Of a stretch of DNA of 64,000 bases, positions 27,873 through 36,934 are shown one piece after another (the stretch's first letter is position 1; each line of letters begins with the position of its first letter). The stretch covers positions 62,001 through 126,000 of the forward strand of contig CAWGRX010000030.1 of the NCBI GenBank assembly GCA_963825075.1, in the 5' to 3' direction. The notes beneath the pieces are model-generated. The model was not told the origin of the DNA, did not search any database, and saw only the letters and a list, made by a program, of their open reading frames with translations. Origin of the DNA: CAWAVN01 sp963825075 (GTDB lineage Bacteria; Planctomycetota; Planctomycetia; Planctomycetales; Planctomycetaceae). Made by a program: the position numbers and the translations under genes.

Positions 27873-29292
27873 ATGACTGCATCGCTCTGGGACGTGTTGA
27901 AGGAACAACTCGCAGAGTTGCGGGATTTGCTAGCCCGTCCGTTACGGGAACCCCGCGCGAGCGACATCTTAAAAGATGTCTTTGGGCCGAATTGCACTAC
28001 CGGCGAATCGACCGTGATTGAGTTGGCCCTGTTTGATGATTTGCTGCGGATGACCGAGATCGTCCTCGCCGGCCGCTGGAAGCCTTTGGAACCCCATTTT
28101 ACCCGCTTCGCGTTGCCGTTCTTTCAAACCGCCGCCGACGCCTTCGTTCGGAACGGGCAGCCGGGCTATGCAGCCTTCGTCCATTTGTCGCCCGCGGAAG
28201 CCGGGAGATTTCTGGAACACCGTTCCCAAAGCCCCCAGCCGTTCGGCGGTCGGGCATCAGCCGACCCAGTGGAGCGGATTGACGATCTGCGAAAACGTTT
28301 CCCTTCGGCTTCAAAATCCCGCTCCATTAGCCGCCTACGAACGACTCGCGCGGACGTTGTTATCGGCTTTGAAAAAACACGTGATCCACGCCCGCCAAAC
28401 GGACGATCTGCAACAATTGGCCGAGTTCATCAGCGACCGCTGTCACGATGCCCGCGACCGGACCGCGAAAGTCGGGCAAGAGGATGTTTTGGATCCCATC
28501 GCAACTTGCGCGGGAGCGGGCTGAACTCAAGGCCCTGCGGGCCGAGTTGGAATCACAGCAAGCCCGGTTGGCCGAGCGGGAAAACCTGATGGAGCAGGAA
28601 TGGAACCGCTTCCGCCGGGAGCGGGCCGAGTTTGAACGGCTCCGGCAGCGCCTGGGAAGAGCATTGGGAAGAGACAACCCAAGGCACCGCGATTTCGGAC
28701 TGCGCCTGCCGAGACGATTTTCGTCGCGGCGTCGAAGATGGTCAGCCCTTTGCAATTTCCCCCGACGGGCACAACCGATGACGATCGCGTCGTCCATCTG
28801 TTTGAAGAGGCGGAAGCCGGCAAACCCTCGCCAACACCGGATGAAGACACCGAGCACGTTCTATTCGAGGAAGATGCCGAGGTCGGGGAAGGTTCCACAA
28901 AGGACCACCGGGCGGCGCTCGTTTCCGAGGACGGGGTGAGCGTGCTGATGGAGGCGGTGGCTGCGGGCGACCGGGAGCAAATCCAGACCGCTCTCCACTG
29001 GGGCCTGGATGTCAATTCCCCCGATCCGCATCACGCCGGGCAAACGCCGCTACATTTGGCGGCCCGGTTCGGGCGGCCGGAGATCATCGCGTTGCTGTTG
29101 AACGCCGGGGCGGATGCGGCTTTCCGCGACGCGGATTTGCGAACCCCTTTGGAGATCGCGATCCTGCACGAGCAAACCGAAGCCGCCCGCCAATTGATGG
29201 CCCACACCCCGCAGGCGGTGTCATTGGCCCACCCGAATCTCCTGCGGATGAATGGGGCGAGTGAGTTTCGCTGCGCCACGGCAAAGAACTAA
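27873..29292 (+). pseudogene. Ankyrin-repeat protein with coiled-coil, about three frameshifts
   Basis: The corrected product is about 470 residues. The N-terminal part (MTASLWDVLKEQLAELRDLL, ATG 27873 with AAGGAA before it) is helical. After a shift near 28230 the frame continues as TLLSALKKHVIHARQTDDLQ; after another near 28500 as a coiled coil (ARERAELKALRAELESQQAR); after a third near 28660 as an acidic linker and then two to three ankyrin repeats (GVSVLMEAVAAGDREQIQTA, GQTPLHLAARFGRPEIIALL, RTPLEIAILHEQTEAARQLM). It follows the sigma-factor gene on the same strand, so it could be its partner or target. The joins are my reading and not unique. Ankyrin repeats imply protein-protein contacts. 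Confidence 0.6.
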
Positions 29293-29316
29293 TCCCAGGA
29301 ATGACAAAAACGCATT

Positions 29317-30426
29317 TTACTCCACCACGCAGCTTTGCACGGTGAGGGTTTTCAGGCGGTCGGGGTGAGGTTCCGGGAGTTGATCCAAGGCTCGCATCGC
29401 GGGGATCCCGTCGGGAAGGGAATCCAGTTCCAAGGGCGGGTCGGCGAGGTCTTGGCGATAGAAGCGGGAACTGGGAAACAGATCGCCGGGGTAGGTGAAG
29501 TTGTCGAGCATCGCCAAGGCGACGCAAAACGAAGCCCCCACCGCACTTTCCAGCATCCCGCCGATCCAGCAGGGAAGGCCCGCGGCCTGGCATTGGTCGT
29601 GAATCGCCAAAGCGTTCGTGATGCCCCCCACCCGGCCCGGTTTGATGTTGATGGACCCGCAACTCCCCAGGGCGATCGCCGTCTCCGCGCGGTCGGGGGA
29701 CGTGATGCTTTCATCCAGGCACACCGGGGTTCTGATTTTCGATTGGAGCTCCGCGTGATTGGCCAAATCATCATGGGCCAGCGGTTGTTCGATCATCGCC
29801 AATTCAAAGTCATCGATCTCTTGAAACAGTTCCAGATCGGACAGCCGATAGCCGCTGTTGCAATCGATGTGGAAGGTGTGATCCGGAAATGTTTCGCGGA
29901 CCGCGCGGAGCATCGGCAGGTCCCACCCGGGCCGGAATTTGAGTTTGACGCGGGGGAACTTTTTGTCGATCGCTTCGCCGATCCGGTTCAATAAAATGTC
30001 GAGTGAATCTTCCACGCCGAAGTCCGCCCCCACGGGAACAATCTCCCGCGCCGCACCGAACAATTTATGGAGCGGCTCGTTCATTATTCGGCTGTAAAGG
30101 CTCCACCAGGCGGTATCGAGCACCGCCTTGGCGAAGGGATTGCCCTTGAACATGGCGAGCCGCTGTTGAAGCTCCGCCCCGCGGGAAATGTCCTGCCCGA
30201 TCAACTGCGGAGCCAGCCATTGCCGGGCGACTTCGTAGAGACCCCCGGCCCATTCCGGGCTATAGCACGGAGCCGCGAACGGCGTGCTCTCGCCCCATCC
30301 GCAGACCGAACCGCTCGACATTCGGCACAGCACCGAATGAACCGTCGCATCCTCCCCGTAAGCCGTCCGCCAGGGGGAGATCAGCGGCATGGCCACGTGA
30401 CGGAGTTCGATGCGGGTTATTTTCAT
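29317..30426 (-). CDS. menC: o-Succinylbenzoate synthase / muconate-cycloisomerase-like enolase superfamily enzyme
   Basis: A 369-residue enolase-superfamily enzyme. Catalytic residues are recognisable: KLK (VKLKFRPG), D in HIDCNSGYRL, E in AMIEQPLAHDD, D in CLDESITS and K in NIKPGRVGG, which is the muconate-lactonising-enzyme subgroup layout with Lys on both sides of the barrel. The N-terminal capping domain starts IELRHVAMPLISPWRTAYG. Such proteins are o-succinylbenzoate synthases of menaquinone synthesis, N-acylamino acid racemases, or both. No other men gene is near, so the name is provisional. Confidence 0.82.
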   Translation of the reverse strand: MKITRIELRHVAMPLISPWRTAYGEDATVHSVLCRMSSGSVCGWGESTPFAAPCYSPEWAGGLYEVARQWLAPQLIGQDISRGAELQQRLAMFKGNPFAKAVLDTAWWSLYSRIMNEPLHKLFGAAREIVPVGADFGVEDSLDILLNRIGEAIDKKFPRVKLKFRPGWDLPMLRAVRETFPDHTFHIDCNSGYRLSDLELFQEIDDFELAMIEQPLAHDDLANHAELQSKIRTPVCLDESITSPDRAETAIALGSCGSINIKPGRVGGITNALAIHDQCQAAGLPCWIGGMLESAVGASFCVALAMLDNFTYPGDLFPSSRFYRQDLADPPLELDSLPDGIPAMRALDQLPEPHPDRLKTLTVQSCVVE

Positions 30427-30709
30427 CGTTAAGGATCAAAGGTCGAAGCCCAGAGGTCTGAAAAGAAGATGAGGATAAAGCATAGCAGATAGAGCCTGGA
30501 TTCGTTATCCAATCTCCTTTGATCCTCAGGGCCTCCCCGCTTTTGAATTTGGGTAAGTTTCTTGAGGGGGGGGCGAGGCCGAGAAATACGCATTATAAAA
30601 CCCCGGGCGGAACTGCTTCTGCCCCGCTCGATTCGCAATGCGGCTTGTCTTCGGGTACGATCTTATCATTTGCGGTCTTTGATCTATGCACCGGCCGAGC
30701 GAGGTTCCT

Positions 30710-32200
30710 ATGAGCATCAAAAATGTCGCTGGGCACCCCGGCACAACGGCGATCCGACATTTCGTCGTCCTGCTGGTTCCGATGATTCTCGTTGCATCGT
30801 CCTGTTCGGTTTCCGCCAAGGCGGGAAACCCATTGCGGGCGGGGGCGGCGACGGCGGAGATCACTCCCGGAGCCGGCGTTTCCCTCGATGGCCCGATCAG
30901 CAAGAACGGTCCCGTCATGGGAGTCCACGATCCATTATTCGCCCGGGCGCTCGTCTTGGATGACGGCCAGACACGATTGGCGATTGTGATCTGCGATGCG
31001 TGCATGATCGGCCGCGACGTATTCGACGCCGCCAAAGCGATCGTCCACAAACAAACCGGCTTGCCGGCCGACCGCATGCTGATGGCCGGCACGCACACGC
31101 ACGCGGCGGTACGGGCCATCCACGTCGGCACGAAACCGATCGATGACGCCTATCACGAGTTTCTCTCGCAAAAAATTGCCGAGGCCGTGATCTCGGCGGA
31201 AAAGAATCTCGCTCCGGCCCGGATCGGCTTTGGATCGTTTGACAAGCCGAATTGGTTCCACTGCCGGCGTTACCTGTGCAAGCCGGGCAGCGTGGGCGTC
31301 AATCCGTTTTGGGAAGCGGGCGAGCGGATCAAATCCGTCGCCGGCCAGAGCACCGCGGTTATCGGACCGGCCGGCCCGGTCGATCCGCAGTTTTCGATCG
31401 TTTCCGTCAGGCACGCCGACGGCAGACCGCTGGCGGTGCTGGGGAACTTGAGCGTGCATTACTGCGGCGGGTATCGCCGGGGCCTTGTCAGTGCCGACTA
31501 CTTCGGCCATTACGCGGCCGCCTTGGAAAGCCGGCTGCACACGGGGCCCAATCGGCCTGTCTTTGTGGGTCTGATGTCCAATGGGACCAGCGGAAACACC
31601 GGCGGCATCGAACGCGGCGGCAAATCCTACGAGCCGTTTGAATGGATCAAACTCTCCGCGCGGGAACTGGCCCAAGACACGTTGAAGGTTTTGGACAAGA
31701 TCGAATATCAATCGGACATCACACTGGACATGAAAGAGACGGAACTCGAACTGTCGGTCCGCAAGCCCGATGCCCGGAGGCTCCAATGGGCCAGGGATGT
31801 TTTGGCCGATCCCCCCAAGCCGCTTCCGCATCGCTGGTCCAAGGTCTACGCCCAGGAAGCGTTGCACCTCGCCAAGTATCCCGACACGGTCAAAATCAAG
31901 CTGCAAGCCCTGCGGATCGGCGATTTGGGAATCGCGGCGATTCCCTCAGAAGTCTTTGCCGAGACGGGACTGGCGATCAAAAAGCACAGCCCGCACCGGT
32001 TCACGTTTACGATCGAACTGGCCAACGGCTACGGCGGCTATTTGCCGCCGCGCGAACAGCATGAACTGGGCGGCTACGAAACCTGGCCCGCCCGGTCCAG
32101 CTTTTTGGAAGTCGCAGCCGAGTCCAAAATCCGCGCGAAAGCCCTCGAACTGCTCGGCGAACTCAAAGTGAAAAACCAGGCCGGGACCTCGTCCCGGTAA
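30710..32200 (+). CDS. Secreted neutral/alkaline non-lysosomal ceramidase-like protein
   Basis: A 496-residue exported protein. The N-terminal membrane segment (FVVLLVPMILVASSCSVSA) may be a signal or lipoprotein-type signal. The family-specific start GAATAEITPG, followed by GVHDPLFARALVLDDG, VICDACMIG and MAGTHTHAA (zinc-binding histidines, about residue 125), matches the N-terminal domain of neutral/alkaline non-lysosomal ceramidases. A later NLSVHYCGG and the C-terminal NGYGGYLPPREQHELGGYE fit too. In planctomycetes this family is large and its substrates are unknown. Start ATG 30710 has GAGG before it. A sulfatase gene follows directly, which suggests co-transcription. Confidence 0.82.
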   Translation: MSIKNVAGHPGTTAIRHFVVLLVPMILVASSCSVSAKAGNPLRAGAATAEITPGAGVSLDGPISKNGPVMGVHDPLFARALVLDDGQTRLAIVICDACMIGRDVFDAAKAIVHKQTGLPADRMLMAGTHTHAAVRAIHVGTKPIDDAYHEFLSQKIAEAVISAEKNLAPARIGFGSFDKPNWFHCRRYLCKPGSVGVNPFWEAGERIKSVAGQSTAVIGPAGPVDPQFSIVSVRHADGRPLAVLGNLSVHYCGGYRRGLVSADYFGHYAAALESRLHTGPNRPVFVGLMSNGTSGNTGGIERGGKSYEPFEWIKLSARELAQDTLKVLDKIEYQSDITLDMKETELELSVRKPDARRLQWARDVLADPPKPLPHRWSKVYAQEALHLAKYPDTVKIKLQALRIGDLGIAAIPSEVFAETGLAIKKHSPHRFTFTIELANGYGGYLPPREQHELGGYETWPARSSFLEVAAESKIRAKALELLGELKVKNQAGTSSR

Positions 32201-32247
32201 TCGTGTTTTTTTTCAATAACCAAACTGTCAATAATTGGAGACACCTC

Positions 32248-33693
32248 ATGCGCTTACACCACAACTGGACCGGATGGGCTTGGGTTTTTGCAGCTTTGAT
32301 GTTGGCGGGGCAGCCTGTCTTCGCGGCGGAGAAGCCGAACGTCGTGCTGGTCATGGCCGACGATCAGGGGTGGGGCGACATGGGTTACTATGGCCACCCG
32401 GTGATCAAAACGCCCAATTTCGATGAAGCCGCTAGGACGGGGCTGCGGTTCGATCAGTTTTACGCGGCGGCTCCGGTGTGCTCGCCCACGCGGGCCAGCG
32501 TGATGACGGGCCGGCATCCCAACCGTATGGGCGTGTTCAAGTGGGGTTATCCCATCCGCCCGCAGGAAGTCACGATCGCGGAGGCCCTCAAAACCGCCGG
32601 CTACGCGACCGGGCATTTTGGCAAATGGCATCTGGGATCGGTGCGGAACGAAAGTCCCGTGCACCCCGGCCATAACGGCTTCGATGAATGGCTAAGCGCC
32701 CCGAACTTCTATGACAACAACGCCATCCTCAGCCACAAAGGCAAAGCCGTGCAAACCGAGGGCGAAAGCTCCATCGTCACCGCGGACGCGGCCCTCAAGT
32801 GGATGGGCGAAAAAGTTAAAGGCGGAGAACAGTTTCTGGCGGTGGTCTGGTTCGGTTCGCCCCACAATCCGCACCGGGCCGCCGAGGAAGACCGCAAACT
32901 CTACGAAGACCAACCCAAAAACAAGCAGAACTACTACGGCGAAGTGACGGGCATGGACCGGGCCTTCGGCAAAATTCGCAGCGGGCTTTCCAAGCTTGGC
33001 ATCCGCGAAAATACGATCCTCTGGTATTGCAGCGACAACGGCGCGCTCCCCGGCGTGGGTTCCAGCGGCGGCCGGCGGGGATACAAAGGCAAAATCTATG
33101 AAGGCGGCCTGTTGGTCCCCGCGATTCTGGAATGGCCCGCCCGCATCTCGAAGCACCGCGTGACCAACGTGCGGGCCAACACCTGCGATATTTATCCGAC
33201 GCTGTTGGACATCGTCGGGGTGAAGGTTTCCCATCAACCGGTGCTGGATGGCATCAGTTTGCTCCCGCTGATCGAAGGCAAAATGGACCGCCGACCTAAG
33301 CCAATGGGCTTTTGGGATTATCCGAAGCCGGGCATCAGCACGCCCTCGGCGAAATGGATGGGCGATCTCCTCAAGGCTCAACAAGCCGGCGGCGATTTGG
33401 CTCCCCATCCTTCCAGCCAAAACGCCGCCGGGTTGCCGGCGCCTGCTTATCCCACCGACCACTTCCCCGGCCACTCGGCCTGGATCGACGGCGATTGGAA
33501 GCTGCACCGGATCGAAAACAAGCAAGGCAAAGTCAAATGGGAGCTTTACAATCTCGCCAAAGATCCCAACGAAGAAACCGACCTCGCCGACCAGGAACCC
33601 TCCCGCCTCAAGCAAATGAAGCAAGGTCTGGAAGACTGGCTCAAATCCGTTATCCAAAGCCTCAACGGCGAAGATTATGCCAAATCGTCCTGA
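32248..33693 (+). CDS. Secreted type I sulfatase
   Basis: A 481-residue exported sulfatase with signal peptide (WVFAALMLAGQPVFA). The metal-binding start is NVVLVMADDQGWGDMGYYGH and the formylglycine motif is CSPTRASVMTGR (C-x-P-x-R). Further conserved parts are GHFGKWHLG and YCSDNGALPG. The cysteine requires maturation by an FGE or anSME. Start ATG 32248 with GGAG at good distance. It would remove sulfate from extracellular glycans or lipids and sits 47 bases after the ceramidase-like gene. Its 3' end overlaps the opposite-strand gene by 19 bases. Confidence 0.93.
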   Translation: MRLHHNWTGWAWVFAALMLAGQPVFAAEKPNVVLVMADDQGWGDMGYYGHPVIKTPNFDEAARTGLRFDQFYAAAPVCSPTRASVMTGRHPNRMGVFKWGYPIRPQEVTIAEALKTAGYATGHFGKWHLGSVRNESPVHPGHNGFDEWLSAPNFYDNNAILSHKGKAVQTEGESSIVTADAALKWMGEKVKGGEQFLAVVWFGSPHNPHRAAEEDRKLYEDQPKNKQNYYGEVTGMDRAFGKIRSGLSKLGIRENTILWYCSDNGALPGVGSSGGRRGYKGKIYEGGLLVPAILEWPARISKHRVTNVRANTCDIYPTLLDIVGVKVSHQPVLDGISLLPLIEGKMDRRPKPMGFWDYPKPGISTPSAKWMGDLLKAQQAGGDLAPHPSSQNAAGLPAPAYPTDHFPGHSAWIDGDWKLHRIENKQGKVKWELYNLAKDPNEETDLADQEPSRLKQMKQGLEDWLKSVIQSLNGEDYAKSS

Positions 33694-34388
33694 CTTTGCG
33701 CTGGGAAATCGCGGGCGGTTTTGAATTGGGTGTAGATGCCGAAGGCTTCCGTGAGGAATCCCTCAAGCTCCGCGGGGCGGACGCGTTTGTTGGGCCGATA
33801 GACGATCAGCTTCGATCCGTGGCCGGCCACGTGCAAGCGGTCGAGCGATTCCAAGTGCTCGATGACATCGGGGGCAAACACCTCGCGAATGGCCGTCTCG
33901 GTCTCGCCCCGCAAAAGATATTTTTTGGAAAACTTCGGGTGTCCGGGAAAGTTGATGTCCTGGTAGCCGAACAGCTTCGCCAGACGGTGACCGAAATGTT
34001 CCGGGCGAAGCTCGAACTTGGGCAACCAGAGGGCATCGGATTCAAAGCGAACCACGGTTTGCCTGTAGGTGGAGGAGGACTCGCCGCCGCCCGTGGTGTA
34101 GCGGTAGTCGAATATCGCGACCTCCACACTCTGGGTCCGGCCGCGAATGAGATTTGTAAGCTTTCGGCTGCGGCCCTGCTCGAACAACGAAAAGTCGCCC
34201 AGAAACACCGAGGCATTGCCCTTGGAATCCATCAGAGAATCGTCGCCTTTTGGGAAAAATTCCATCCCCAACTCGACCGCGACGGCTTGGAACCCCTGCG
34301 TGCGTTTCTGCTCGTAATGCTTCACCAAAAACCAAGCCGCGACCGCGACGGCAAGGATCAATGCGCCGATCGTGATGGCAAAGTCCAT
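33675..34388 (-). CDS. Hypothetical membrane-anchored protein
   Basis: A 237-residue protein with one N-terminal membrane helix (DFAITIGALILAVAVAAWFL, about residues 2-21) and a soluble remainder. The internal segment SVEVAIFDYRYTTGGGESSS, then YRQTVVRFES, resembles a widespread family of unknown membrane proteins. The last 19 bases overlap the sulfatase gene on the other strand. It is followed at a short gap by the UbiB-like kinase gene on the same strand. No function can be assigned. Confidence 0.75.
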   Translation of the reverse strand: MDFAITIGALILAVAVAAWFLVKHYEQKRTQGFQAVAVELGMEFFPKGDDSLMDSKGNASVFLGDFSLFEQGRSRKLTNLIRGRTQSVEVAIFDYRYTTGGGESSSTYRQTVVRFESDALWLPKFELRPEHFGHRLAKLFGYQDINFPGHPKFSKKYLLRGETETAIREVFAPDVIEHLESLDRLHVAGHGSKLIVYRPNKRVRPAELEGFLTEAFGIYTQFKTARDFPAQSQDDLA

Positions 34389-34435
34389 AAGGCCCCTATT
34401 CGAAATTGACTCCGCGAAATGACCTGAAAAATCTC

Positions 34436-36109
34436 CTACAACCGGCCGCTGCGGAAGATGCCGTAGATCAGCCAGACGCCCAAGAGACTGGACACGGCAA
34501 ACACGGGCACGCTGATCCAGAGGGTCAGCGACGCTCCACGGGAAATGACGAGGGCCGAGGCGACGATCAACGAGGCTAAGACCATCCCGATGACCAGGCG
34601 GTTGCCGGAGCGGTCGATTTCGGTCATCAAGTGCTCGATGCCGCGGTGCTCGAATTGAATGCGAAACTCGTCTTCGCTGATCTTTTCGATCGTGCGGGCG
34701 ACTTGCAGCGGCGTGTCATGAAGCAGCCGGGCGAACGTGCGGGCTTCGGTATAGATGCGATGGATAAGCCGCTGCGGATTGTACCGCTCGCGGACCACGT
34801 TCTCGATGAACGGGGCCAGGTGCTCGGCGAGATTGAACTCTGGATCGAGGTCGCGGCCCACGCCTTCCAAAGTGACGATGGCCCGGACCAAGAGCATTAG
34901 ATCGCTAGGAAACCGGATGCCATGATGGGCGACCATGCTCACAAAGTCGGAAAGCATCCGCCCGACTTTCACGCGCTCGAGCGGCATGCCGTAGTAGTTC
35001 TCGATGAAGTCCCGCAGGTCGGCTCTGAGGACCGGCAGATCGACGGGCCGCCAGGCTTCGCCGAGCACGAGCATCAAATCCACGGCCAGGTTCACGTCGC
35101 GGTGGTGGATGGCGAGAATCAGATCGACAAGCGTCTCGCGCATCTCCTCGTCCAAGGTGCCGATCATGCCGTAATCGAGCAGGCAAATCGTCCCGTCCCG
35201 CAGGATGCGGAGGTTGCCGGGATGCGGGTCGCCGTGAAACACCCCCAGTTCAAACGCCTGCTTCATAAAAATTTTCGCCCCGTTGGCCGCGAGCGGCCTG
35301 GTCGCCAGGCCCATTTCCTTGAGGGCCTCTTTGTCGTCGATGCGGCAGCCGCAGACAAAGCCCATCGTCAGCACCGCCTCAGTCGTGAGGTCGTCGTAAA
35401 CCTCGGGCACGACTAGCGTGGCATCGTCCCGGAACATCCGCGCGAATTCGTTGATGGTCCGTCCTTCGCGGAGAAAATTCATCTCCCGCCGAATCGTCCG
35501 CGCGAACTGATTCACCAAACCGACCGGATCGAAGGTTTGCGCTTCGGGAATGTGCCGCTCGATCAACAAGGCCAGATCCATCATGAGCGCGATGTCCGTT
35601 TCCACTTCCCGGATGATATTGGGCCGGCGAATTTTGACCGCGACTTTGTTGCCGCCGTGATGCACGGCTTGATGCACCTGAGCGAGCGAACCCGCGGCGA
35701 TCGGTTGGGGATTGAACTCCCGAAACAACTCCTCAACGCCAGCACCGAACTCGTCCCGGAGCACCTGCATGGACACGTCGGACGGAAACGCCGGCACCGA
35801 TTCCTGCAGCTTGGAAAGCTCCTTGATCACGTCCGCGGGCAGCAGGTCCGGGCGGGTGCTCATCACCTGGCCGAACTTGATGTAGGTCGCCCCCAGGCTT
35901 TCCAGGGCGAGGCGAATTCGCTCGGCCCGGCTATGGCGCGGGGCTTTTTCCTCCATCCGCCGCCAAAACAAAAGCCGCTTGCCCCATTGCACATAAGGCG
36001 CCAGGTGCAAACGTTCCAAAATGTCGCCGAACCCGTGCATCAGCAGGACGGTCGCAATCTGGCGGCTGCGGCCTAAGTTTTTCAACAGGCGAAACGGGCG
36101 CGGCTCCAA
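34436..36109 (-). CDS. ABC1/AarF/UbiB family atypical kinase
   Basis: A 557-residue membrane-associated ATPase/kinase supporting isoprenoid quinone synthesis. The family-specific KxGQ motif (TYIKFGQVMSTRPDLLP, residues 78-81) is followed by the Ala-rich nucleotide loop AAGSLAQVH, the ion-pair lysine VAVKIRRP, the catalytic loop VFHGDPHPGNL and the metal site LLDYGMIG. Two C-terminal membrane helices (about 508-528 and 532-552) anchor it. The quinone would be ubiquinone or menaquinone; the menC-like gene 4 kb away hints at menaquinone. Shares strand with the hypothetical gene upstream in the window. Confidence 0.92.
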   Translation of the reverse strand: MEPRPFRLLKNLGRSRQIATVLLMHGFGDILERLHLAPYVQWGKRLLFWRRMEEKAPRHSRAERIRLALESLGATYIKFGQVMSTRPDLLPADVIKELSKLQESVPAFPSDVSMQVLRDEFGAGVEELFREFNPQPIAAGSLAQVHQAVHHGGNKVAVKIRRPNIIREVETDIALMMDLALLIERHIPEAQTFDPVGLVNQFARTIRREMNFLREGRTINEFARMFRDDATLVVPEVYDDLTTEAVLTMGFVCGCRIDDKEALKEMGLATRPLAANGAKIFMKQAFELGVFHGDPHPGNLRILRDGTICLLDYGMIGTLDEEMRETLVDLILAIHHRDVNLAVDLMLVLGEAWRPVDLPVLRADLRDFIENYYGMPLERVKVGRMLSDFVSMVAHHGIRFPSDLMLLVRAIVTLEGVGRDLDPEFNLAEHLAPFIENVVRERYNPQRLIHRIYTEARTFARLLHDTPLQVARTIEKISEDEFRIQFEHRGIEHLMTEIDRSGNRLVIGMVLASLIVASALVISRGASLTLWISVPVFAVSSLLGVWLIYGIFRSGRL

Positions 36110-36140
36110 AACAATCTTCCCCTATCGCAAAAAGCTTGAG

Positions 36141-36788
36141 CTATTTCCGCTCTGTGATTTCCTCGAGATCCTCCGAGGGCAGTTCGTGCAACCGCCAACA
36201 ATACCAGGTGGCGACGCTGGCATAAGGCCGCCAGGGTTCGGCCAGCCGATGGGCCGTGGTCTTATCTGGCAGGACTTCCAAATCATAGAGGATTTTGAGG
36301 GCCGACCGCACGCCGAAGTCCGCATGCGGAAACACGTCGAGCCGGCCGAGGGCGAAAATCAAAAACATCTGGGCCGTCCACTCGCCGATGCCCTTGACCG
36401 CTGTGAGCTGTTCGATGATCTCCGCATCCGACTTGCGGCCGATGGTGTTCAGCTTCAACCGCTCGTCCAAGACATGGGCGGACAGATCCAAAAGATACCT
36501 CGCTTTCTGGCCGGAGAGGCCCGCCGACCGCAACTCGTCCGCCGTTTTGCGGGAAAGGCTTTCCGCCGAGATGACCTCCGGGGCGAGAAGTTCCTCCAAC
36601 CGCCGGCGGATCGCGCGGGCGGCCTTTGTGGAAACCTGCTGCGCGAGAATCGAGCGGACCAGCATCCCGAACCGGTCCGCGTTCGGCCGAAGCGTGAAGT
36701 CCCCCACGCGGACAATTACACCCCTGAGCACCGGATCCGCATCCTGCAAATGGCCGAGGGCGGCTTCTATGATGTCCTGTCGTCGCAT
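36141..36788 (-). CDS. DNA-3-methyladenine glycosylase II-like (AlkA/HhH-GPD) protein
   Basis: A base-excision repair enzyme of 215 residues (219 if the ATG at 36800 is used). The helix-hairpin-helix is LTAVKGIGEWTAQMFLIFAL, followed by the catalytic aspartate region LDVFPHADFGVRSALK (Asp in PHADFG). The N-terminal half carries FGMLVRSILAQQVSTKAARA. It lacks the N-terminal TATA-like domain of E. coli AlkA, as in the MAG/yeast-type short forms. Start 36788 is my choice, since 36800 lies at the border of a dispersed repeat. Confidence 0.9.
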   Translation of the reverse strand: MRRQDIIEAALGHLQDADPVLRGVIVRVGDFTLRPNADRFGMLVRSILAQQVSTKAARAIRRRLEELLAPEVISAESLSRKTADELRSAGLSGQKARYLLDLSAHVLDERLKLNTIGRKSDAEIIEQLTAVKGIGEWTAQMFLIFALGRLDVFPHADFGVRSALKILYDLEVLPDKTTAHRLAEPWRPYASVATWYCWRLHELPSEDLEEITERK

Positions 36789-36798
36789 GGTTCTCAAC

Positions 36799-36905
36799 AT
36801 TGTGAGCGGCCGGGTACCCTCTGGGTGGCTAGCCGCCGGTTTTTTTCTTCCACCAACCGGTGGTTAGCGCCATTCCGCTCAGTTGCTTCTCGAACGATCC
36901 TTACG
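36799..36905. repeat. Dispersed intergenic repeat, copy 2
   Basis: Inverted relative to the copy at 19024-19114; shares CCACCAACCGGTGG, TAGCGCCATTCCGCTCAG and the TTCTCGAA end. It lies between the divergent AlkA-like gene and the 3' end of the DUF1080 gene. Confidence 0.7.
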
Positions 36906-36934
36906 AAATTAGAACGATCCTCGTCCCCAATCGA

